NCBI GenBank assembly: GCA_946534455.1
Contig: CAMNCR010000205.1
Span: 1-23,723, forward strand
Length of the DNA: 23,723 nt
Direction of reading: 5' to 3'
Source of the DNA: an uncultured Clostridia bacterium
GTDB taxonomy: Bacteria > Bacillota > Clostridia > Christensenellales > Aristaeellaceae
This document shows positions 13,856-22,353 of the stretch, piece by piece; the first letter of the stretch is position 1, and each line of letters begins with the position of its first letter. The notes below the pieces were generated by a model. That model did no database searches and had not been told where the DNA came from. It was given only the letters and a program-made list of their open reading frames with translations. The translations under genes were made by a program, and so were the position numbers.

Positions 13856-14973
13856 GCTTCCTCCTCCAGTTCCCGCAGAACCTTCTCCAGGGTTTTCCGG
13901 TGTGCCGCTCCCAGGGGCTGATCATGGTTCTGGAAGCGGTAGAAATCCTCAAACAGCTCCGTCACCGTCCTGTTCTCCAGGCGTTCCTGCGCCAGCACGT
14001 CCACGCTCTCCTTCGTCCTCGAGTTGACGATGGAAAACTTCAGCAGATTGGGAAAGTTGACCGACAGCGTCACCCGCGCGTCCGGCGGCACCAGCTCGTC
14101 GTGAATCGTGATCCAGACATAGTCCTCCGAATAGGGCTGGCGCATCAGCTCCTCCATCCGGCCCTCCAGCACCCGCACGTCCCGCAGCGGGGTCAGCGGC
14201 AGGGTCCGAACCTGCGTGTCTCCCTTTGCGCCCAGGTCCACGATCGTGACGCTTTTCCGGTCGTTCGCCTCCGAAAAGGCATACTTCAGCGGCGACCCCG
14301 CATAGCGCACCGTCTCCCGTCCCACCCGCTGCGCCTTGTGAATATGGCCCAGCGCCACGTAATCAAAGGCTTCCAGAATGCTTCCGTCAATCTGGTCCAG
14401 CCCGCCGACCGCCATCTCCTCCGATCCGCAGCGCTCGCTGCCCGTGATGAACTGGTGGCAAAGCAGCACGTTGCGCCTGTCCGGATGAATCTCCGCTCCG
14501 CGCAGCACGGCCTCCACCGCCTCCTGATACGTGGTGATCCGCTCCTCCGGGAGCCAGCGCTTCACCTGGGCCGGGCGCAGAAAGGGCATCATCCAGATGT
14601 CGATCTCGCCGTCCGGGTCCCGCAGCGTTTCATGCTGCAGCGTCCCTTCAAAGGCCTCTGTCACATAGACTCCGGCCGGGCGGATCAGGGATCCCAGGTA
14701 GGAAATGCGCTCCGCTGAATCATGGTTTCCGCTGATGACATATACCCGCATGCCCCGGGCCGCCAGCCCGGATACGAAGGCATCAAACAGCGCCATGGCC
14801 TCCGCCTGGGGCGAGGACCGCTGATACACATCCCCCGCAATCAGCACAGCCTCTACCCTTTCCCGCTGCGCCAGCTCGCTGATCTGTCCCAGGATATATT
14901 CCTGATCCTCCAGCAGAGAGAGATCGTTCATCTGTTTGCCCAGGTGCAGATCCGCCAGATGTAGAAAGCGCAT
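13852..14973 (-). CDS. sbcD: Exonuclease subunit SbcD (Mre11-like nuclease)
   Basis: Metal-dependent nuclease of the SbcCD complex. The 373 residues carry the phosphodiesterase motifs in order: ADLHLGK (7-13, Asp8 and His10), AGDVY (46-50, Asp48), SGNHD (81-85), LLCHQF and ALGHIH. ATG at 14973 follows AGGAGGAG; in-frame ATGs further upstream would add a basic extension not seen in SbcD and would overlap the preceding gene. It starts 44 nt after the helicase fusion gene and overlaps sbcC by 4 nt. Confidence 0.97.
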   Translation of the reverse strand: MRFLHLADLHLGKQMNDLSLLEDQEYILGQISELAQRERVEAVLIAGDVYQRSSPQAEAMALFDAFVSGLAARGMRVYVISGNHDSAERISYLGSLIRPAGVYVTEAFEGTLQHETLRDPDGEIDIWMMPFLRPAQVKRWLPEERITTYQEAVEAVLRGAEIHPDRRNVLLCHQFITGSERCGSEEMAVGGLDQIDGSILEAFDYVALGHIHKAQRVGRETVRYAGSPLKYAFSEANDRKSVTIVDLGAKGDTQVRTLPLTPLRDVRVLEGRMEELMRQPYSEDYVWITIHDELVPPDARVTLSVNFPNLLKFSIVNSRTKESVDVLAQERLENRTVTELFEDFYRFQNHDQPLGAAHRKTLEKVLRELEEEA

Positions 14974-15017
14974 GATGCTCCTCCTTCCTGTCCGTGCCGC
15001 GCCTTTCCGGCGCCGTT

Positions 15018-18000
15018 TCACTGTTTCCGCAGCAGCAGATCGGGCAGCAGAATCAGGATTTCCCGCTCCTCCCGATCCTTCCACCAGACCTGGAAGCGCA
15101 CTTCCGCACGCGTCACCTCGTAGCCCTTCTGACGCATCTCCTGCAGGCGCTTCCGGCCCGCGGCGGAAAGCCGGACGGCCGCCGAACCGTCTCCGGTTCG
15201 CAGCGTAGACTCTCCATCCATGATCAGCGCGTCTCCGCAGCGCATCCCGCGGATGGTGCCCTGCCGCCCGTCAAAGAAGCTCAGCACCACATCCCGGTGC
15301 GACATCTGCAGCAGGATTTCCTCCGGTTCCCCGTAGCTTTTTTCATTCTGCGTCCGGATCAGTCCCTCCACGGCCGTGCCCTCCAGGAAGGGCACGCAGC
15401 TGTGAACCGTCAGCGTTTTCCTGGCCCGGGTCAACCCCACGTACACCGCCCTCCGGTTTTCCTCCGATCCCAGATCCACATCCCGCAGCACGAGATGCAC
15501 ATGATCAAATTCCCGTCCCTTGGCCTTGTGAATCGTCGAAATCACCACCCGGCCCTCCCGGCTCTCCAGAAAATCCTGCGCGTTCGACTCCCGCAGGAAT
15601 TCCCTCAGATCGCTCCGGTATTTGTGCCGGTTCACGCTTTCAAAGGCGTTCAGGGCCCGCTCGCACAGTTCCAGCCGTGTGCTTCCGGCGTAGTGCTTCC
15701 GTAACGCTTCCTTCGCCTGCTCCCAGCGCTCGTTCAGGATCGCAGGCGCGTCCTCCGTCTTCAGTCGCTCCAGGAAATACCTGATTTCCGCCATCTGCAG
15801 CAGGGAGAATCCGTCGCTGGACTGGATCAGCGTGGTTGGAATCCCCTCCCGCCGGAACAGGCCCTGCATCCGCGCCGCCTCGTCGTTGCGCCAGGTCAGC
15901 ACGCAAAGCGTTCCCTCCGTCCAGCTGTCTCTGACGCGCTCCAGCACCGGCAGCTCCAGCGGGCCCGTGGAATAGCGGATGATTTCCGCCCGCCCCCGCT
16001 CCCGGCTGAAGGCTTCAATGGCCTGTGTCTTCACCCGGTGCCGCAGCGTCTGCGCGAAGGCATTGGCCAACGCGACAATTTCAGGCCTGCTGCGGTAATT
16101 CACGGTCATCTCATACAGTCTGGATTTTTCCTCCTTCAGGAAAGACAGCATGTAGGCCGAGTTCGACCCCCGGAACGCGTAGATGTTCTGATCATCATCC
16201 CCCACCGCGATGATCCGGAGGTTTTCATTGCATTCCCGCAGCGAGCAGACCAGCTCATATTCCTGTGCATCCATGTCCTGGGCTTCGTCAATGACCAGCG
16301 CCGTCTTCGTCACGCGGCCCGGCTCCGCCTCGCCCCGGCGAATCAGCTCCGTCGCCATCTGCACGACCATCGACATATCCTCCGGATTGCCCATTTTCCC
16401 CAGCAGGTCAAAGCAGTATCCGTGGAAGGTCTTGATTTCCACAAAGTGCGCCGCATTGCCGATCAGGGCCAGCAGGCGCTGCTTGAATTCCGTTGCAGCA
16501 GCCCGGGAAAAGGTCAGCATCAGCAGCTGATCATGCTTCACATCCCCCATCATCATCAGCGAAGCCAGCTTGTGTACCAGAAGGCGGGTTTTGCCGCTGC
16601 CCGGTCCGGCCGCCACCACAATCTGTCCCGCCTGATCATCATTGATGATCTCCTGCTGCACGGGCGACAGGCTGCCAAACAGCCGCTCATATTTTTCCGC
16701 TGTGATGTTGCGGTTGATTTCCTGCTGCCGGTTTCCCCGGAAATACTTGGCCAGGAAGGCCCGGTAGTCCATCCGGAAATAATCGCTCACAAAGCCCAGT
16801 GCTTCTTCATAGTTCCGCACCATCAGATGGGCATATTCCCCGACGATATGAATCTGCTGAATCCGCTGCTGGTAGAATTCCTGCAGCATCCGGTAGTCCT
16901 CGTTTCTGTACCGGGTGTGGCTGCCCTTCCGCAGCCGGTGAATCTGCATCGCGTTGTAGGACACCAGGAAGCCGCCCTCCAGGGTCATCGCCTGGACCTT
17001 GGTCAGATAGATCAGCGCCTGCTGCAGATCCTCCATGCGCGCCTCAAAGGTCGGCGCCAGCCTGTCCGTCGGATGATTGAAGCTCTCCTGCAGTTCCTTC
17101 AGGGAAAAGGTAACCATCGTCTGATCGCCCGCGGTCCCTGCCTTGCCGCTTTTCCGGTAAAGATACTCCACGATGAACAGCGTCAGCTCCCGCCGCCGCT
17201 GGAATCGCCGGATCTGCGCCTCCTCCGTCACGGCACGCTCCAGCCGGCTCCGCTCCTCATCCGCCTGAAAGTGCTTCCTGTATTCTCCATATAGCGTCCA
17301 CAGAAACACCAGCGTCCTGATCTGCCGGACGGTGGCGGTCCTGATGCCCGCCTGAATCGCCTGGTCGTTCAGCTCCCGGTAGCTGATCATCTGATTTTCT
17401 CCGGCCAGATGGCTGATCAGAAAGGCCTCCAGCCTCAGGTACCGCTTCAGCAGCTGTTCCGTCCGGTTCTCATGGTCGCCCCGGTGGATGACCGCCGTCA
17501 TGTCCATGGCATCCGCCAGCAGTCCCTCCTCCCGCATCAGCAGAACCGAATCCACAACCTCCTCCCGGCTGATGCCGATCCGGTCCGCCAGGTAGTCCAC
17601 CCGGGACTCCGCTTCCTCGCTCAGGGCCTGCACGGTGTTTTTCCGGGAGAGCAGGTAGCTCATGACCCTGCGGGCATGCTCCTTCTGCTGCTCGGTGAAG
17701 CGGCGGGACCTCTGCAGCCGGGCGGAAGCCTCCGCCATATTGGGCACCATGATGCTGCTGGCATAGATATGCGGCACATTCCGGCCCCGCTCCAGGTATC
17801 CCGCATTCTCCAGGGCCGCCAGAGCCGAGGTCACGCGAGTCTCGATCTGATCCTTCGCCTCATCCCATCCGGCCTGACGGGCAATTTCCAGCGCGGAGCA
17901 GCTGGTGATCTCCCGCGTCCTCGTCATGGCCTTCACCGCGCTCCAGACCTGCTGAATCTCGCTGATGCTCAGCTTCGTCTGGTTCAGCAGGATGAAATGC

Positions 18001-19799
18001 TTGTCCAGATCCTCTTCGTTGAACAGGACGTAGCATTCGGCCTGCATCGCCTCGTCCCGGCCCGCGCGCCCCGCCTCCTGTACATAGTTCTCGAGCGAGT
18101 CGGAAATGTCATAATGGATCACCAGCCCGACGTCCTTCTTGTCCACGCCCATGCCAAAGGCGGACGTCGCCACGATCACCTGCACCCGGTCCGCGATGAA
18201 ATCATTCTGGATCCGGATCTTTTCGTTCGCCTCCAGCCGGCCGTTGTAGGGCTCCGCCGCAAAGCCGTCCTCCCGCAGCTTTTCGGCCAGTTCCCGGGTC
18301 CGGCGCACGCGGGAAACATAGATAATCGACGGGCATTTCCGCGCCTGCAGCAGGTTACGGATTTCCAGATACTTCTCCTCGTCGTTTTCCTTATACAGCA
18401 CCGCATAGCGCAGGTTTTGCCGGGTAGCCCGGGTGGTGAACAGCTCCAGCTCAATGCCCAGTTTTTTCTGGAAATAGTCCCGGATATCCATGATCACCTT
18501 CTGCTTGGCCGTCGCCGTGAAGCAGGACACCGGAATCGCCTGCTCCCGATGCTTGCTTTCCTGCAGCTTCCGGATAAAATCCCCGATATACATGTAATCC
18601 ACCCGGAAATCCTGCCCCCACGCGGAAAAGCAGTGTGCTTCGTCAATCACAAACCGGACCACGTTCCGGCTCTGCAGCAGATATTCAATGGTTCTGCTTC
18701 TCAGGGATTCCGGCGAAATGTACAGGATGGAGGCCATGCCGTTTGCCACCCGGTCAATGGCCGCCTTTCGGGCAATCGGGTCCAGCAGACCGTTGATGGC
18801 CACCGCGTCCGTAATGCCGCGTTCCTCCAGGTGATCCACCTGATCCTTCATCAGGGATTGCAGCGGCGAAATCACCACCGTCAGCCCCCGGTTTGTTTCC
18901 CCGGCAATCAGCGCCGGCAGCTGGAATGTCAGGGATTTTCCCCCGCCCGTGGGGAAAACCGCCAGCAGCGATTTTCCCTCCACGGCGGCCCTGGCGGCCT
19001 CTTCCTGCAGTGGCGCGCCCTCATAGGTGCGGAAACGCTCAAAGCCGAAAATGTCCTTCAGCCGCTTCCGCACGTCCAGCCTTCCCGCACAGTAGGGGCA
19101 GCCCTCCGCGCAGGGCGTGCCCCGCAGCAGCGACATCACGTTTTCCACCCGGGGATACTGCCGGATCACCCAGGGCGGCGTGATAGATTCCAGATCATTG
19201 GCCTCCAGCAGCGCCAGCGCGTACGCCAGCTCCACCGGGGTCGTCCGGATCATCTCTCCCAGATCCGCGTGCAGGCACAGCCTGTCCCGGAACAGGCGGC
19301 GGATGTCCTCCTCCGGATGCTCCGACGGCACCGCGCCCATCCATGTCAAAAAGCCCGCAAACCTGTCCTGACTTCCGAGCAGCGCCGCGTAAATACCCTG
19401 CAGCGCTTCAGGCAGCTGCCTGAACGCGGCGCACTCGTCCTCAAACAGTTCACGGGCCTTGATGGCGTCATTCAGCGGATTGTTCATCTCCGCCGTCTGC
19501 AGCTTGTCATCCTTCAGCAGGTGATGATAGGGCTTTTTCGGAAACAGCAGCGGAGATAGCGGCAGCGTGTCAATCGCCGTATACCCCGGGCATGCTTCCC
19601 GCAGCAGCGTCCCCACGTACTTCAGGTCATGCTCCAGAATATTGTGACCGCAGCAGCAGGCCTCGCCCCGCGCAAATGCAGCAAACTGCGCCGCGGAAGC
19701 CGTCCGGATCTGATCCCCGTTATCCCGGATCGCGCCGAAGGCCATGACGATCCCGTCCTGATCTCGGACCTCCGTATCAAAAAACAGGATCTTCTCCAC
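15018..19799 (-). CDS. DnaQ-like exonuclease / RecQ helicase / UvrD-type helicase fusion protein
   Basis: One chain of 1593 residues appears to hold three DNA-processing modules. Residues 1-125 look like a DEDD exonuclease: FFDTE (Asp8, Glu10), GHNILEHD (Asp58) and NPLNDA (Asp111). The His expected five residues before the last Asp is Asn106, so activity is uncertain. A Cys cluster (Cys230, Cys234, Cys237) leads into a RecQ core with TGGGKS (284-289), DEAH (386-389), the aromatic-rich loop CFSAWGQDF and QEAGRAGRD (574-582). Middle residues (about 610-1040) include a winged-helix-like RQC region and unrecognised sequence. The C-terminal SF1 helicase has GPGSGKT (1065-1071), IDEAQD (1170-1175), DDDQNIYAFRG (1201-1211), STIHKAKG (1421-1428) and YVGLTRAR (1453-1460). 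The start is GTG at 19799 behind GGAG, downstream of a TATAAT promoter. It leads the operon with sbcD, sbcC and the YgjP gene. Likely role: processing of recombination or stalled-fork intermediates. Confidence 0.92.
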   Translation of the reverse strand: MEKILFFDTEVRDQDGIVMAFGAIRDNGDQIRTASAAQFAAFARGEACCCGHNILEHDLKYVGTLLREACPGYTAIDTLPLSPLLFPKKPYHHLLKDDKLQTAEMNNPLNDAIKARELFEDECAAFRQLPEALQGIYAALLGSQDRFAGFLTWMGAVPSEHPEEDIRRLFRDRLCLHADLGEMIRTTPVELAYALALLEANDLESITPPWVIRQYPRVENVMSLLRGTPCAEGCPYCAGRLDVRKRLKDIFGFERFRTYEGAPLQEEAARAAVEGKSLLAVFPTGGGKSLTFQLPALIAGETNRGLTVVISPLQSLMKDQVDHLEERGITDAVAINGLLDPIARKAAIDRVANGMASILYISPESLRSRTIEYLLQSRNVVRFVIDEAHCFSAWGQDFRVDYMYIGDFIRKLQESKHREQAIPVSCFTATAKQKVIMDIRDYFQKKLGIELELFTTRATRQNLRYAVLYKENDEEKYLEIRNLLQARKCPSIIYVSRVRRTRELAEKLREDGFAAEPYNGRLEANEKIRIQNDFIADRVQVIVATSAFGMGVDKKDVGLVIHYDISDSLENYVQEAGRAGRDEAMQAECYVLFNEEDLDKHFILLNQTKLSISEIQQVWSAVKAMTRTREITSCSALEIARQAGWDEAKDQIETRVTSALAALENAGYLERGRNVPHIYASSIMVPNMAEASARLQRSRRFTEQQKEHARRVMSYLLSRKNTVQALSEEAESRVDYLADRIGISREEVVDSVLLMREEGLLADAMDMTAVIHRGDHENRTEQLLKRYLRLEAFLISHLAGENQMISYRELNDQAIQAGIRTATVRQIRTLVFLWTLYGEYRKHFQADEERSRLERAVTEEAQIRRFQRRRELTLFIVEYLYRKSGKAGTAGDQTMVTFSLKELQESFNHPTDRLAPTFEARMEDLQQALIYLTKVQAMTLEGGFLVSYNAMQIHRLRKGSHTRYRNEDYRMLQEFYQQRIQQIHIVGEYAHLMVRNYEEALGFVSDYFRMDYRAFLAKYFRGNRQQEINRNITAEKYERLFGSLSPVQQEIINDDQAGQIVVAAGPGSGKTRLLVHKLASLMMMGDVKHDQLLMLTFSRAAATEFKQRLLALIGNAAHFVEIKTFHGYCFDLLGKMGNPEDMSMVVQMATELIRRGEAEPGRVTKTALVIDEAQDMDAQEYELVCSLRECNENLRIIAVGDDDQNIYAFRGSNSAYMLSFLKEEKSRLYEMTVNYRSRPEIVALANAFAQTLRHRVKTQAIEAFSRERGRAEIIRYSTGPLELPVLERVRDSWTEGTLCVLTWRNDEAARMQGLFRREGIPTTLIQSSDGFSLLQMAEIRYFLERLKTEDAPAILNERWEQAKEALRKHYAGSTRLELCERALNAFESVNRHKYRSDLREFLRESNAQDFLESREGRVVISTIHKAKGREFDHVHLVLRDVDLGSEENRRAVYVGLTRARKTLTVHSCVPFLEGTAVEGLIRTQNEKSYGEPEEILLQMSHRDVVLSFFDGRQGTIRGMRCGDALIMDGESTLRTGDGSAAVRLSAAGRKRLQEMRQKGYEVTRAEVRFQVWWKDREEREILILLPDLLLRKQ

Positions 19800-19832
19800 C
19801 TTCTCTCCGCGCCGGTTTGTTTCATCCTTTCA

Positions 19833-19861
19833 ATTATAGTCGATTTCGGTCCATTTGACCA
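19833..19861 (-). promoter_or_regulatory. Promoter of the helicase fusion-sbcDC operon
   Basis: The minus strand has a perfect TATAAT (19833-19838) and, 17 nt upstream, TGGTCA (19856-19861), which matches the -35 consensus at four of six positions. Transcription should start near 19826, leaving a leader of about 27 nt. I see no SOS (LexA) box in this gap. Confidence 0.7.
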
Positions 19862-19906
19862 TGTCTGTTTTCTCCGCCGGGCGGATTCCCGGCCGCCGGA
19901 CAGACC

Positions 19907-20323
19907 TCAGTCGATCCTCTCCAGCGTTCTGTATCCCCTTCCCCGCAGGAAGCTTTCCACCTCCGGCAGATCCTGACATTTCAGGATGGCCACCGGCAGG
20001 CGGCTCAGGCTGTTGTAGGTCACATAGATGTAATCAAGATTGATGTTTCCTCCCGAAATCACGCCCAGCAGCCGGTTCAGGCTGCCGCAGGCATCGTCGA
20101 TCTCCACCGCCGCCACCCGGTCGGAGTGGCACATGTATCCCGCCTCCTTCAGCGCTTCGGAAGCCTTCTCCGTATCGGACACCAGCATCCGGATGATCCC
20201 GAATTCAGCGCTGTCGTTGGTCACCAGGGTGTTCATGTTGATCCCGTTGTCCTGCAGAATCTGGGTAATCCGGTTCATGGCACCCTTCCGGTTCTCCGCA
20301 AATATGGAAAGCTGTCGTATCAT
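19907..20323 (-). CDS. Tandem ACT-domain protein
   Basis: A small cytoplasmic protein of 138 residues made of two ACT domains (about 4-68 and 70-137), folds that usually bind amino acids and control enzymes. The first opens LSIFAENRKGAMNRI with the Gly that lines the ligand pocket; the second contains VISGGNINLDYIYVTY (88-103). No catalytic or DNA-binding part is present. ATG at 20323 follows GGAG. It lies 73 nt after trpA in the same direction without a convincing terminator or promoter between, so it is probably the last gene of the trp operon. Similar stand-alone ACT pairs are also found near phenylacetate-CoA ligase genes. Sensing of tryptophan or another aromatic amino acid is inferred from position only. 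Confidence 0.85.
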   Translation of the reverse strand: MIRQLSIFAENRKGAMNRITQILQDNGINMNTLVTNDSAEFGIIRMLVSDTEKASEALKEAGYMCHSDRVAAVEIDDACGSLNRLLGVISGGNINLDYIYVTYNSLSRLPVAILKCQDLPEVESFLRGRGYRTLERID

Positions 20324-20396
20324 CTGTCTCCATCTCCGTTTCTCTTTGTCTGCCTGCTCCCACAGGGCCTCTATTTTCCCCCGCGGAGGGGCTCGG

Positions 20397-21170
20397 TCAG
20401 TCCCTCAGCGCATCTTTCATTTCCCGCACATAGGCCCCTACATGTCCCGGCGCTTCCCTTCCGTACTGCGCCATGATCTTCACAATGGCGGAGCCTACGA
20501 TCGCCCCATCGGACAGCTCGGCCATCCGCCGGGCCTGCTCCGGGGTCGAAATGCCGAATCCGATGGCGAAGGGCACGCTGGCCGCCTCCCGGATCGCCTG
20601 GCAGATCGCCGTCAGATCCGTCGTGATTTCACTTCTCGTTCCCGTCACGCCCAGGCTGGAAACCAGATAGATGAATCCCTCCGCTTCCCGGGCAATCATG
20701 GCAATCCGGCTCTCCGAGGTCGGTGCGATCAGGGAAATCAGATCAATTCCCCGTGCCTGGCACTGGGGCAGGAATTCCCCCTTCTCCTCGTAGGGCAGAT
20801 CCGGCAGAATCACTCCGTCGATGCCGATCCGCACGCAGGCATCCAGGAATCGCTCCGCGCCGTAGGAGTAGATCACATTCGCGTAGGTCATGAACACCAT
20901 CGGCACCCGGACATCCCGCCGCAGCTCCTCCACCAGGCCGAAAATCCGGTCCGTCGTCACGCCGCCCTGCAGCGCGCGCAGGTTCGCGGCCTGAATCACC
21001 GGCCCCTCCGCCGTCGGATCGGAAAAGGGAATGCCCAGTTCAATCAGATCCGCTCCGTTCTCCACCGCCGCGCGAACCGCTGCCGCCGTGGTCTCCAGAT
21101 CCGGATCGCCGCAGGTCAGGAAGGCAATGAAGGCCTTCCCATGGTCAAAGGCCCTGGCAATGTTACTCAT
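20397..21170 (-). CDS. trpA: Tryptophan synthase alpha subunit
   Basis: Cleaves indole-3-glycerol phosphate to indole and glyceraldehyde 3-phosphate, passing indole through a tunnel to TrpB. The 257 residues form a TIM barrel of normal length. The active-site stretch LIELGIPFSDPTAEGPVIQ (42-60) keeps the catalytic Glu (Glu44, Glu49 in Salmonella). The second acid, Asp60 in Salmonella, is Glu55 here; the same replacement is, to my knowledge, common in Firmicutes TrpA. A phosphate-binding part reads GFGISTPEQ. ATG at 21170 follows GGGGAGG and overlaps the trpB end by 8 nt. Confidence 0.97.
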   Translation of the reverse strand: MSNIARAFDHGKAFIAFLTCGDPDLETTAAAVRAAVENGADLIELGIPFSDPTAEGPVIQAANLRALQGGVTTDRIFGLVEELRRDVRVPMVFMTYANVIYSYGAERFLDACVRIGIDGVILPDLPYEEKGEFLPQCQARGIDLISLIAPTSESRIAMIAREAEGFIYLVSSLGVTGTRSEITTDLTAICQAIREAASVPFAIGFGISTPEQARRMAELSDGAIVGSAIVKIMAQYGREAPGHVGAYVREMKDALRD

Positions 21171-22353
21171 GCAGATCCTCCCCTCTGTAGCGGGCGATGG
21201 CCGCGCAGTCCTTATCTCCCCGTCCGGAAAGGGTGATCACGATGATCTGATCCTTTCCCATCGTCGGCGCCAGCTTCCTGGCATAGGCCACGGCATGCGC
21301 GGATTCGATCGCGGGAATGATGCCCTCCGTCCGCGCCAGATATTCGAAGGCCTCCACCGCCTCCTCGTCCGTCACCGGCACATATTCCGCCCGTCCGATG
21401 TCATGCAGCCAGGCATGCTCCGGCCCTACGCCCGGATAGTCCAGTCCCGCGGAAATCGAGTATACCGGGGCAATCTGGCCGTATTCATCCTGGCAGAAAT
21501 AACTCTTCATCCCGTGGAAAATGCCGAGGCGTCCCGTGTTCATCGTCGCAGCCGTTTCAAAGGTATCGATGCCCCGGCCCGCCGCCTCGCAGCCGATCAG
21601 CCGGACGCTCCTGTCCTCGATAAAGTGATAGAAGCTGCCGATGGCGTTGCTTCCTCCGCCGACGCAGGCCAGCACCGCGTCCGGCAGCCTGCCCTCCTTC
21701 TCCAGCAGCTGTTCCCGGATCTCCCGGGAGATCACCGCCTGGAAATCCCGCACGATCGTCGGAAAGGGGTGCGGCCCCATCACCGAACCCAGGCAGTAGT
21801 GCGTATCGTCAATCCGCCGGGTCCATTCCCGCATGGCTTCGCTGACGGCGTCCTTCAGCGTGGCTGTGCCCGTCGTCACCGGGATCACCTCCGCTCCCAG
21901 CAGCCGCATCCGGTAAACGTTCAGCGCCTGCCGTTCCGTGTCCTCCCTGCCCATGAACACGACGCATTCCATGCCCATCAGCGCGGCTGCCGTAGCCGTT
22001 GCCACGCCGTGCTGACCCGCGCCGGTTTCGGCGATCAGCCGGGTCTTGCCCATCTTTTTGGCCAGCAGAGCCTGTCCCAGCACGTTGTTGATCTTGTGGG
22101 CGCCGGTGTGGTTCAGGTCCTCCCGCTTCAGATAGATCTTCGCCCCGCCCAGCTCCCTCGTCATCTTTTCCGCCAGATACAGCCGGCTCGGCCTGCCCGC
22201 GTATTCATTCAGCAGTTCCGTCAGCTCCGCCTGAAAGGCAGGATCCTCCCTGTATCGATCATAGGCTGCCTCCAGCTCAATCACCGCGTTCATCAGCGTT
22301 TCCGGAATATATTGCCCTCCGTGAACGCCAAACCTACCCCTTGGATTGGTCAT
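21163..22353 (-). CDS. trpB: Tryptophan synthase beta subunit
   Basis: PLP enzyme that joins indole and L-serine to make tryptophan; works as a complex with TrpA. The 396 residues show the PLP-lysine motif NHTGAHKINN (81-90, Lys87), AETGAGQHG with the catalytic Glu, and the PLP phosphate loop GGGSNAIG. The N-terminal RFGVHGGQYIPETL (7-20) is typical of the TrpB1 type that pairs with TrpA. Overlaps with trpF (4 nt, ATGA) and trpA (8 nt) imply translational coupling and matched subunit amounts. Confidence 0.98.
   Translation of the reverse strand: MTNPRGRFGVHGGQYIPETLMNAVIELEAAYDRYREDPAFQAELTELLNEYAGRPSRLYLAEKMTRELGGAKIYLKREDLNHTGAHKINNVLGQALLAKKMGKTRLIAETGAGQHGVATATAAALMGMECVVFMGREDTERQALNVYRMRLLGAEVIPVTTGTATLKDAVSEAMREWTRRIDDTHYCLGSVMGPHPFPTIVRDFQAVISREIREQLLEKEGRLPDAVLACVGGGSNAIGSFYHFIEDRSVRLIGCEAAGRGIDTFETAATMNTGRLGIFHGMKSYFCQDEYGQIAPVYSISAGLDYPGVGPEHAWLHDIGRAEYVPVTDEEAVEAFEYLARTEGIIPAIESAHAVAYARKLAPTMGKDQIIVITLSGRGDKDCAAIARYRGEDLHE

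Noticed and set aside
10721..13921. A 1066-residue plus-strand open frame opposite sbcC
   Set aside because: It is antisense to a gene with all SbcC motifs, is rich in His, Arg, Gln and Pro as expected from the reverse frame of GC-rich DNA, and has no recognisable domain or ribosome binding site.
17409..19559. A 716-residue plus-strand open frame opposite the helicase fusion
   Set aside because: Same type of antisense shadow; the minus strand carries intact RecQ motifs in this stretch.
13852..19799. Phage-defence island built on SbcCD and helicases
   Set aside because: No transposase, integrase, toxin or other defence gene is present, and the surroundings (trp operon, sugar operon) are ordinary chromosome.
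19863..19905. GC-rich inverted sequence after the ACT gene as a terminator
   Set aside because: The arms pair imperfectly and no T-run follows on the minus strand.
20380..20400. Short CCCC/GGGG hairpin between trpA and the ACT gene
   Set aside because: Only a 4-bp stem, and it is followed by A residues on the transcribed strand's RNA, not U.
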